In this document: positions 9,501 through 14,958 of the stretch, piece by piece | Numbering within the stretch: the first letter of the stretch is position 1 | How the letters are laid out: every line of letters starts with the position of its first letter | Origin: UBA4615 sp035628395 | Lineage (GTDB): Bacteria; Pseudomonadota; Gammaproteobacteria; Burkholderiales; Burkholderiaceae_E | DNA length: 24,720 bases | NCBI GenBank assembly: GCA_035628395.1 | Contig: DASPJX010000292.1 | Location: 1 to 24,720, forward strand | Direction: 5' to 3' | The notes under the pieces: model-generated | What the model was told of the DNA's origin: nothing | The model's input: only the letters and a program-made list of their open reading frames with translations | Database searches by the model: none | Program-made: the position numbers and the translations under genes

Positions 9501-9708
9501 GCTGCTCGCGATGTTCGGGCTGCTGCCGATGGCGCTCTCGCACGGCATCGGCGCCGAGACGCAGCGCCCGCTCGCCGTGGTGGTGATCGGCGGGCTGTTC
9601 AGCGCGACGCTGCTGACGCTGGTCGCGCTGCCCGCGCTCTACCTGGCCGTCGCCCGGCGCTGGCCGAAGGCGCTCGCCACCGGCGGCGACGCGCTGCCCG
9701 CGCACTGA
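6583..9708 (+). CDS. czcA: CzcA-like heavy-metal efflux RND pump
   Basis: The 1041-residue inner-membrane proton antiporter exports divalent cations. It has the RND plan: helix 1 at the N-terminus (LLVVLSLAVFVGGGFVAF), a large periplasmic loop, helices 2-6 from about residue 340, a second large loop, and helices 8-12 from about 866. Helix 4 carries DFG-x3-DGA-x3-VEN starting at D397, with D397, D403 and E410. These align with D402, D408 and E415 of Cupriavidus metallidurans CzcA, the proton-relay residues, and the pattern is that of divalent-metal rather than Cu/Ag pumps. The start ATG 6583 overlaps the adaptor stop (ATGA). The length is normal and there are no frameshifts. Family knowledge predicts Co/Zn/Cd (perhaps Ni) export; the exact metal is not decidable here. 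The gene ends 31 bases from the convergent cytochrome gene. Confidence 0.95.
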   Translation: MIARIVRFALYQPLLVVLSLAVFVGGGFVAFDNLPIEAFPDVSDTQVTVIALHPGRAAEEVERQVTLPIEVALSGVPDSVRLFSHTQFGLSFTVITFNDRPNDQLARQRVNERLQNLGLPEGVELRVQPPQTAIGEIVRFRLRGDGHSPQQLREIQDWIVEKQIRKVPGVADLVTMGGTIKQYEVNPDMARLRDHGLSLGQLFAALQRANSNAGGGAVTRGAQQYLIRSIGELRSSADIGNVMVAVHKGVPVLVKDVADVRVGGAPAQGLVGQTIEGRDDDDIVNGIVVMRKGENPSRVLAALKERIDEVNRSHLPRGVEIVPYYDRSWLIDRTLRTVFGNLLEGAVLVCAVLVLFLTNLRAALIVAAVIPLSLLATFLGLTVVGIPANLLSLGAMDFGIIVDGAVIVVENIFRRLGQLRDDEVHDPAVRRAAVLEAAVEVGRPTLFSMLIIIVAHVPIFTLQRHEGRIFSPMAWTVSSALVGSLILSLTVVPLACAWFLRRVPHGDNRVVRFAKARYAAVLDVALARRRAVVAAALLALAGAGVVATRLGSEFLPELNEGSIWVNVTLAPSISPEAAQRSVRAIRGAIATVPEVASVISKAGRPDDGTDPKIFNGAEFFVEMKPETSWRAGATKASLVREMEAAIGVLPGLEPSFSQPIRDNVLESISQIDGQIVIKVQGDDSETLKRIARAIRREIATVPGVTRSFVDRDGQLPQFRIDIDRATAARYGVNVADLQEVVESALAGRATSELWEGERHFSVVVRLNPEQRELTRLPDVLVGSASGAPVPLSQLATFRMTEGAMNISRENGQRVAAIGVFIRDRDMGSVVADMQRRVDATVSLPAGYRLAWSGEFENQQRAMARLSWVVPLSILLIFLLLFDAFKSLASAALIVANIPLAMIGGIVALWATGIALSVSAAIGFIALFGQAVLNGVVMVSDFNARCAGLVDPDEIRAAVREGALMRLRTVLMTALLAMFGLLPMALSHGIGAETQRPLAVVVIGGLFSATLLTLVALPALYLAVARRWPKALATGGDALPAH

Positions 9709-9739
9709 CCGCGACGCGCGCGCCGAGCGGGACGGGCCG

Positions 9740-10084
9740 CTACCTCGCGGGCTCCGTCCACCTCGCGCCGCCCGCGTTCGCCATGTAGACCACCGCGCGA
9801 CGCACCTCGACGTCGGCGAGCGCCGGCTGCCCGCCCTTCGGCGGCATCTTCCGGATGCCCTTGATCGAGGTGCGGAACAGCTCGCGCTGCCCTTCGGCGA
9901 TCAGCGGCTTCCAGGCCTTCGCGTCGCCGAACCTCGGCGCGCCGAGCGTGCCGGCCTCGTGGCAGGCCCGGCAGACCTGCTCGTACACCTCGGCGCCCGA
10001 CTTCGTCCGGGCGGATGCCGGCACGGCGGCCGCCGCCAGCGCGGAGACGAGCAGGACGGAACGGAGCGAGGGCGTTCGGGGCAT
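9740..10084 (-). CDS. small c-type cytochrome (cytochrome c5-like), periplasmic
   Basis: The 114-residue protein has a signal peptide (residues 1 to about 25, ending VPASA-R) and one heme-binding motif, CRACH (C38, C41, H42). M80 in KMPPKGG is the probable sixth heme ligand. It ends with DVEVRRAVVYMAN, the C-terminal helix of class I cytochromes of the c5/c555 type. It would carry electrons in the periplasm; partners are unknown. In typical c5 proteins PPKGG is followed by a CxxC disulfide; here that place reads QPAL, so the disulfide is absent. The gene lies 66 bases downstream of glutathione reductase on the same strand, with a GC-rich palindrome between them, and is convergent with the efflux pump gene. 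Function in detail is unknown. Confidence 0.9.
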   Translation of the reverse strand: MPRTPSLRSVLLVSALAAAAVPASARTKSGAEVYEQVCRACHEAGTLGAPRFGDAKAWKPLIAEGQRELFRTSIKGIRKMPPKGGQPALADVEVRRAVVYMANAGGARWTEPAR

Positions 10085-10131
10085 GTCGGGCGGTCCGGTC
10101 GTAGGGATCGTGGAGCCGGAATGGGGGCGTC

Positions 10132-10149
10132 CGGCCGGGCGCCCGGCCG
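10132..10149. terminator. 18-bp perfect GC palindrome downstream of glutathione reductase
   Basis: CGGCCGGGCGCCCGGCCG reads identically on both strands. It begins one base beyond the glutathione reductase stop codon (10151-10153, minus strand) and could fold into a strong hairpin with a small loop. There is no T-run after it, so it is not a classical intrinsic terminator. It may instead be an mRNA 3'-end stabiliser or a protein-binding site. Confidence 0.35.
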
Positions 10150-10150
10150 C

Positions 10151-11503
10151 TCAGCGCATCGTCACGAACTCCTCGGCGGCGGTCGGATGGATCGCCACCG
10201 TCTCGTCGAACTGCGCCTTCGTGAGCCGGGCCTTCACCGCGATCGCGATGCCCTGGATGATCTCGGGCGCGTCGGGGCCGACCATGTGCGCGCCGAGCAC
10301 GCGCTGCGTGTCGGCGTCGACGACGAGCTTCATCAGCGTCTTCTGCTCGCGGCCCGACAGCGTGGCCTTCAGCGGCCGGAAGCTCGCCTTGTGCACCGTC
10401 ACCGCGTCCGAGATCGCGCGCGCCTGCCCCTCGGTGAGGCCGACCGCGCCGATCGGCGGATCGGAGAACACCGCGTGCGGGATGGTCGCGTGGTCGACGG
10501 TGGTCGGCCGCTGGCCGAACAGCGTCGCGGAGAGCGCCGCGCCCTCGCGGATCGCGACCGGCGTGAGCGCGACGCGGTTGGTCACGTCGCCGACCGCGTG
10601 GATGCTCGGCACCGAGCTCGTGCCGTGGTCGTCGACGACGACGCCGCCCTCCTCGTCGAGCGCGACGCCGGCCTCGGCGAGCCCGAGCCCGCGGGTGGCC
10701 GGCGCGCGCCCGGTGGCGAGCATCACCGCGTCGACGTCGTGCGGCTCGAGCCCGGCGGCGGTCCGCAGCGTCGCGCGCAGCGTGCCGTCGGCCAGCCGCT
10801 CGATCGACTCGGGCGCGGCGTGCAGCCGCAGGTCGATGCCGTGCTTGACCAGCTCGCCGGCCAGGTGCGCGCGCACGTCGTCGTCGAAGCCGCGCAGCAC
10901 CTGGTCGCCGCGGTACGCGAGCGTCACCGTGCTGCCCAGGCCGCGGAAGATCCCGGCGAACTCGACCGCGATGTAGCCGCCGCCGACGATCAGCACGCGC
11001 CGCGGCAGCTCGGGCAGCGCGAACGCCTCGTTCGAGGTGATGCACCACTGCGCGCCCGGGAAGTCGGGACGCACCGGCCAGCCGCCGGTGGCGACCAGGA
11101 CGTGGCGCGCGGTGATCCGCCGCCCTCCCACCTCGACGGTGTGCGGATCGACGACGACCGCGCGGCCGTCGACGCAGGTCACGCCCGACTGCGAGAGCAG
11201 CGAGCGGTAGATGCCCTCGAGGCGCGCGATCTCGCGGTCCTTCGCCTCGATCAGCGCGGGCCACGAGAACGTCGGCTCCCCGACCGTCCAGCCGTAGCCC
11301 GCCGCGTCCTCGAAGTCCTGGCGGAAGTGGGCCGCGTAGGTCAGCAGCTTCTTCGGCACGCAGCCGCGGATCACGCAGGTGCCGCCGACGCGGTGATCCT
11401 CGGCGACGGCGACGCGCGCGCCGTGGCCGGCGGCGACGCGGCTGGCGCGCACGCCGCCGGAGCCCGCGCCGATCGTGAAGAGGTCGTAGTCGTACTCGGC
11501 CAT
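10151..11503 (-). CDS. gor: glutathione-disulfide reductase
   Basis: The 450-residue FAD enzyme reduces oxidised glutathione with NADPH in the cytoplasm. The FAD Rossmann motif IGAGSGG lies at 11-17. The redox-active disulfide is C43/C48 in GGTCVIRGCVPKK, the pattern of glutathione reductase. The second Rossmann fold is VLIVGGGYIAVEFAG, followed by arginines (AYRGDQVLRGF) that fit binding of the NADPH phosphate. The second FAD motif is HAVGDVTNR. The dimerisation domain ends in IHPTAAEE, with the catalytic pair H439/E444. Length is typical. ATG 11503 (MAEYDYD) aligns with the family start; an ATG at 11515 would add four residues. The leader contains GGAACGG as a weak ribosome site. A 16-bp repeat array begins about 97 bases upstream. 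Trypanothione and mercuric reductases are unlikely, as the VIRG spacer between the two cysteines and the helix after them suit Gor. Confidence 0.93.
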   Translation of the reverse strand: MAEYDYDLFTIGAGSGGVRASRVAAGHGARVAVAEDHRVGGTCVIRGCVPKKLLTYAAHFRQDFEDAAGYGWTVGEPTFSWPALIEAKDREIARLEGIYRSLLSQSGVTCVDGRAVVVDPHTVEVGGRRITARHVLVATGGWPVRPDFPGAQWCITSNEAFALPELPRRVLIVGGGYIAVEFAGIFRGLGSTVTLAYRGDQVLRGFDDDVRAHLAGELVKHGIDLRLHAAPESIERLADGTLRATLRTAAGLEPHDVDAVMLATGRAPATRGLGLAEAGVALDEEGGVVVDDHGTSSVPSIHAVGDVTNRVALTPVAIREGAALSATLFGQRPTTVDHATIPHAVFSDPPIGAVGLTEGQARAISDAVTVHKASFRPLKATLSGREQKTLMKLVVDADTQRVLGAHMVGPDAPEIIQGIAIAVKARLTKAQFDETVAIHPTAAEEFVTMR

Positions 11504-11599
11504 GGACCGTTCCATCCTGAGGCAATCCCGCATGCTGCGGCCGTCGCGCCGGCGCGGCAAGTCGCGCGGACCCGCGCCCCGTCGGCCCGCGCCGCCGGG

Positions 11600-11744
11600 A
11601 GATCCCGTCGCCGGCCCGCCCCGTCGGCGGTAAGCCCCGACGGCGGGAGGCCCCGTCGGCAGGAAGCCCCGTCGGCAGGAAGCCCCGACGCCGGGAAGCC
11701 ACGACGCCGGGAAGCTCCGGACGCCGGGAAGCTCCGACGCCGGT
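11600..11744. repeat. tandem array of nine 16-bp units
   Basis: The consensus unit is AAGCCCCGACGCCGGG. Units begin at 11600, 11616, 11632, 11648, 11664, 11680, 11696, 11712 (17 bp, one extra G) and 11729. The first two are degenerate, and a further decayed unit may precede at 11584. Two subtypes occur: the core reads GTCGGC in the units at 11616, 11648 and 11664, and GACGCC in those at 11680-11729. The units at 11600 (GTCGCC) and 11632 (GACGGC) are mixed. In the second type CCCG-ACGC-CGGG can form a mini-hairpin. The period is not a multiple of three. The array sits between the stop of the ABC transporter gene and the start of gor, both on the minus strand. It is not a CRISPR, as there are no spacers. 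Confidence 0.85.
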
Positions 11745-11781
11745 CGTGGGTCGGCGCCGCCCGGCGTTCCTGACGCGCGGG

Positions 11782-13341
11782 TCAGCGCGCGGCGCCGGCG
11801 CGGCGCCGCGCGCGCCGCTCGAACGCCTCGAACGCGAGCTCCAGCCCGACCGCCAGCGCGGCCGACGGCACCGCGCCCGCGAGCATCAGCGCGGGGTCGT
11901 TCAGCGCGAGGCCGGCGACGATGCGCTCGCCGAAGCCGCCGGCGCCGATGAACGCCGCGATCGTCGCGGTGCCGGTGCCGATCACCGCGGCCGTGCGGAT
12001 GCCGCCGAGCAGCGCCGGCATCGCGATCGGCAGATCGACGAGGCGCAGCCGCTGCGCCGGTGTCAGCGCGAGCGCGTCGGCCGCGTCGCGCAGCCCCTCG
12101 GGGACCTGCGCGATCCCGAGCGCGGTGCCGCGCACGATCGGCAGCAGCGCGTACAGGGTGAGCGCGAGCACCGCGGGCAGCGCGCCGATCGAGCCGGTCG
12201 CGGCGATCAGCAGCGCGAGCATCGCCAGCGAGGGCACGGTCTGCAGCACGCCGACCGCGGCGAGCGCCGCCGTGCGCACGCGCGGCCGCGCGGCCACCGC
12301 GATGCCCAGCGGCACGCCGAGCAGCGTCGCCGCCAGCGTGGACGCGACGACGAGCGCGAGGTGACGGACCGCGAGCGGCCCGAGATCGTCCGCGAGCAGC
12401 CGCTCCGCGAAGCCCCGGCGCGCGCCGCGGGCGACCTCGCGGCCCGCGATCCAGTCGCGCGCGGCCGTCTCGAAGGGCACGCCGTCGAGCTCGACCCGGG
12501 CGTTCAGCGCGATCATCGCCCGCTCGTCGATCGCGCCCTCGAGCCTGCGGATCCGCGCCCACGCGTCGGGGAACCGGTCGGGCACGTCGAGCCGGTACAG
12601 CAGCACCGCGTCGTAGCGCGGGAAGTGCCCGAGGTCGTCCTCGAGCACCCGCAGCCCGAGCTGGCCGATCCGCGCGTCCGTCGTGTAGACGTCCATCAGG
12701 TCGATGCGGCCCTCGGCGAGCGCCGCGTAGCCGAGCGCGTGGTCGAGCCCCGTCGGCGCCTGCGCGAGGCCGTAGCGCGCCGCGAGCCCCGGCCATCCGT
12801 CGGCGCGCCCGAGGAACTCGCTGGAGAGCCCCGCCCGGAGCGTCGGGTGGCGGGCCAGGTCGCCGATCCGGCGGATGCCGAGCCGCTCGGCGTCCGCCTC
12901 GCGCATCGCGAGCGCGTAGCCGTTGCCGAAGCCGAGCGGGACGGCGATCCCGAGCCCGAGCGGCGCGAGCCGCGCGGCGATCGACTCGCGCGAGCCGCCG
13001 CCGGCCCCGCGCAGGATCTCGCGATCGATCGTCCCCAGGTACTCCGGATAGAGGTCGATCGCGCCGGTGCGCAGCGCCTCGTAGGTGATCGCGGTGTTGC
13101 CCAGGCCCGCCCGCACCTCGACGCGCGCGGCCGGCGCGGCGACCCCGGACAGGATCCACGCGAGCACGTACGACTCCGGGAACCGCTTGGAGCCGATCCG
13201 CAGCGTGTCCCCGGCGCGCGGCGTCGACGCCTGCGCGGCCGCGGCGAGCAGGGCCGCGACGGCCAGCACGAGGCACGCGGCGGCGGCGGCGATCGGGAAG
13301 CGGGCGCGCGGGGCGCGGACGGTGCGGAGGTGGGCGGTCAT
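11782..13341 (-). CDS. betaine/choline-type ABC transporter, fused substrate-binding protein and permease
   Basis: The 519-residue protein has two parts. Residues 1-40 form a signal/anchor segment. Residues about 46-300 form an OpuAC/ProX-type receptor domain for quaternary ammonium compounds: GSKRFPESYVLAWI at 50-63, IDLYPEYLGT at 95-104 and MDVYTTDARI near 216-225 are family motifs. Residues about 320-510 form a ProW/OpuCB-type permease with several helices and the EAA-like loop DAADALALTPAQRLRLVDLP, which contacts an ATPase. The usual EAA glycine is replaced by alanine. The family imports glycine betaine, carnitine or choline as osmoprotectants. Receptor-permease fusions are known in this family, but a separate ATP-binding subunit is required. 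None is adjacent: gor follows and the upstream gene is divergent. The ATG at 13341 gives a plausible signal segment; no strong ribosome site is seen. Confidence 0.9.
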   Translation of the reverse strand: MTAHLRTVRAPRARFPIAAAAACLVLAVAALLAAAAQASTPRAGDTLRIGSKRFPESYVLAWILSGVAAPAARVEVRAGLGNTAITYEALRTGAIDLYPEYLGTIDREILRGAGGGSRESIAARLAPLGLGIAVPLGFGNGYALAMREADAERLGIRRIGDLARHPTLRAGLSSEFLGRADGWPGLAARYGLAQAPTGLDHALGYAALAEGRIDLMDVYTTDARIGQLGLRVLEDDLGHFPRYDAVLLYRLDVPDRFPDAWARIRRLEGAIDERAMIALNARVELDGVPFETAARDWIAGREVARGARRGFAERLLADDLGPLAVRHLALVVASTLAATLLGVPLGIAVAARPRVRTAALAAVGVLQTVPSLAMLALLIAATGSIGALPAVLALTLYALLPIVRGTALGIAQVPEGLRDAADALALTPAQRLRLVDLPIAMPALLGGIRTAAVIGTGTATIAAFIGAGGFGERIVAGLALNDPALMLAGAVPSAALAVGLELAFEAFERRARRRAGAAR

Positions 13342-13482
13342 CGGGACGGAGCCCGGCCCCGGCGGTCGTGGACGCGCGTCGGGCGAGGTCCGCGCATTGG
13401 AGGCGATCGGCGAGCGCCGCGCAAGCCTCGGGCCGGACCGCCCCGCGGAACGCTCCGGAACCGGGCGCGGGCGCCGCGCGCT

Positions 13483-13501
13483 CCGGTATCCTCGACACCG
13501 G
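13483..13501. promoter_or_regulatory. imperfect palindrome over a candidate -10, upstream of the amidohydrolase operon
   Basis: CCGGTATCCTCGACACCGG is a 19-bp inverted repeat with seven of nine pairs matching around a central T. It includes TATCCT (13487-13492), a possible -10 element 73 bases before the amidohydrolase ATG. No -35 element is clear. It looks like an operator but could be chance in such GC-rich DNA. The rest of the 223-base gap (13342-13564) shows nothing else I can support. Confidence 0.3.
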
Positions 13502-13564
13502 CTCCGCGCCGGCGCGCCCGCGTGCCGGGACGCGGCCCCACCCGTCCTCCCGCAGGAGCGCCCG

Positions 13565-14491
13565 ATGCGCAGACCGACGACGCCCCGATCCTCGCCCGCC
13601 CCGCGGCCGGCCGCCGGGCCGGCACCCGCCGTCCGGTGCGCGGTCGACGCCGCCGCGCGCCTCGTCGCCGCGCTGGGCCTCGCGATCGCGCTCGGCGCGC
13701 CGGCCGCGGCGCTCCGGGCCGCCGAGCTGCCGATCTTCGACGCGCACGTCCACTACAGCCACGACGCCTGGGCCTCGCTGCCGCCGAAGGAGGCGGTCGC
13801 GCTGCTGCGCAAGGCGGGACTGCGGCGCGCGCTGGTGTCGAGCTCGTCGGACGACGGCACGCAGCGGCTGCACGAGGAGGCGCCCGACCTCGTCGTCCCC
13901 TCGCTGCGCCCGTACCGCAGCCGCGGCGAGATCGGGACGTGGGTCCGCGATCCGACGATCGTCGCCCACCTCGAGTCGCGGCTCGCGCGGTACCGGTACG
14001 CGGCGATCGGCGAGTTCCACGTGTACGGGGCCGACGCCGACCTGCCGGTGATGCGCCGGGTCGTCGAGCTCGCCCGCGAGCACGGGCTGCTGCTGCACCT
14101 GCACGGCGACGCGGACGCGGTGGAGCGGGTGTTCCGCCAGGACCCGGGGGCGCGCGTGCTGTGGGCGCACGCCGGCTTCGCGAGCCCCGACGACGTGCGC
14201 CGGACGCTGCGCCGCCACCGGATGCTGTGGGCCGACCTGGCGTTCCGCAGCGACCCGGCGCAGGCGGGCAAGGTGGCGCCGGAGTGGCGCGAGGCCTTCG
14301 TCGAGTTCCCCGACCGGTTCATGGTCGGCACCGACACGTTCTCGCCCGAGCGCTGGTGGTACGTGACCGAGCACGCCGCCTGGGCGCGGGGCTGGCTCGC
14401 CGACCTGCCCCGCGATCTCGCCGAGCGGATCGCGTGGCGCAACGCCGAGTCGATGCTCGCCGCGCGCGGCCGCGGCACCGGCGGGCAGTGA
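13565..14491 (+). CDS. exported amidohydrolase-family (TIM-barrel) metal-dependent hydrolase
   Basis: This is a 308-residue protein of the amidohydrolase-2 type. A Pro/Ala-rich basic N-terminus is followed by a hydrophobic segment (about 33-52, LVAALGLAIALGAPAAAL), read as a Sec signal peptide, so the enzyme would be periplasmic. Expected metal ligands of the barrel are present: H61 and H63 in FDAHVHY, E150 in AIGEFHVYG, H178/H180 in LLLHLHGD, H202 in LWAHAGF and D257 in VGTDTF. The substrate is unknown; the family covers decarboxylases, lactonases and amidases. The start ATG 13565 has a strong ribosome site AGGAG (13554-13558), and no later start precedes the signal segment. The stop overlaps the next gene's GTG as GTGA. 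It heads a three-gene operon with a YtkA-like protein and a di-heme peroxidase. An exported member of this mostly cytoplasmic family, in this company, is unusual. Confidence 0.85.
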   Translation: MRRPTTPRSSPAPRPAAGPAPAVRCAVDAAARLVAALGLAIALGAPAAALRAAELPIFDAHVHYSHDAWASLPPKEAVALLRKAGLRRALVSSSSDDGTQRLHEEAPDLVVPSLRPYRSRGEIGTWVRDPTIVAHLESRLARYRYAAIGEFHVYGADADLPVMRRVVELAREHGLLLHLHGDADAVERVFRQDPGARVLWAHAGFASPDDVRRTLRRHRMLWADLAFRSDPAQAGKVAPEWREAFVEFPDRFMVGTDTFSPERWWYVTEHAAWARGWLADLPRDLAERIAWRNAESMLAARGRGTGGQ

Positions 14492-14958
14492 GCGGCGCGC
14501 GGGCGGCGTCCCCGGGCCCGGTCGCGGCGGCGCTCGCCGCGGTGCTGGGGCTCGCGACGCTCGGCGTGCCGGTCGCATCCCGCGCGTCGTCCGACGGGCC
14601 GGGCCCGTGCGCCGACGCGTCCGCGACGGCCGACGCGCCCCGCCGAGCGGCCGCCGGGGGCGTCGAGCTCGCGTGGCGCCCGCGGCCCGCGCCGATCGCG
14701 GTCGGCCGGCCCTTCGCCGTCGAGATCGAGGTCTGCGGCCGGCCGGCCGGCGTGCCGCCGCGCGTCGCGCGGGTCGACGCGTGGATGCCCGAGCATCGCC
14801 ACGGCATGAACTACCGGACGACGATCGTCGGCGCGCCCCCGGGCGTCGTGCGCGCCGAGGGCCTGCTCTGGCACATGCCGGGTCGCTGGCGCCTCGTCGT
14901 CGACCTGCGCGACGGCGAGCGCACCGTCCGCGTGACCGACGAGGTGACGCTGCGATGA
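14488..14958 (+). CDS. YtkA/FixH-like periplasmic protein, possible metal-binding
   Basis: The 156-residue protein has a signal peptide (about 1-35, LAAVLGLATLGVPVASRAS) and one beta-sandwich domain (about 58-156) of the YtkA/FixH type. The family pattern is visible: PFAVEIEVCG, then AWMPEHRHGMNY (M100, H103, H105, M107), then GLLWHMPGRWRLVVDL (H129, M130). The Met/His cluster resembles copper sites of periplasmic copper chaperones, but copper binding is only inferred. C41 and C83 could form a disulfide. The GTG start at 14488 overlaps the amidohydrolase stop (GTGA) and is the only start that retains the signal peptide. The stop overlaps the next ATG (ATGA). Likely roles are assisting or partnering the di-heme protein, for instance in metal or heme delivery or as its substrate; none is proven. 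Confidence 0.75.
   Translation: MSGARAASPGPVAAALAAVLGLATLGVPVASRASSDGPGPCADASATADAPRRAAAGGVELAWRPRPAPIAVGRPFAVEIEVCGRPAGVPPRVARVDAWMPEHRHGMNYRTTIVGAPPGVVRAEGLLWHMPGRWRLVVDLRDGERTVRVTDEVTLR

Noticed and set aside
5968..9705. Very long open frame on the minus strand (about 1245 codons) opposite the efflux pump gene
   Set aside because: It is a mirror of the plus-strand czcA/czcB genes in extreme-GC DNA. Its translation is Arg/His/Asp-rich low-complexity sequence with no domain, while the plus strand encodes clear RND motifs.
11600..11744. CRISPR array
   Set aside because: The units are directly adjacent with no spacers and only 16 bp long; no cas genes are present.
11746..14487. Long plus-strand open frame covering the ABC transporter and amidohydrolase region
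   Set aside because: Arg/Glu/Ala-rich composition without motifs. The real genes in other frames carry family motifs. Only its last part (from GTG 14488) is a true gene.
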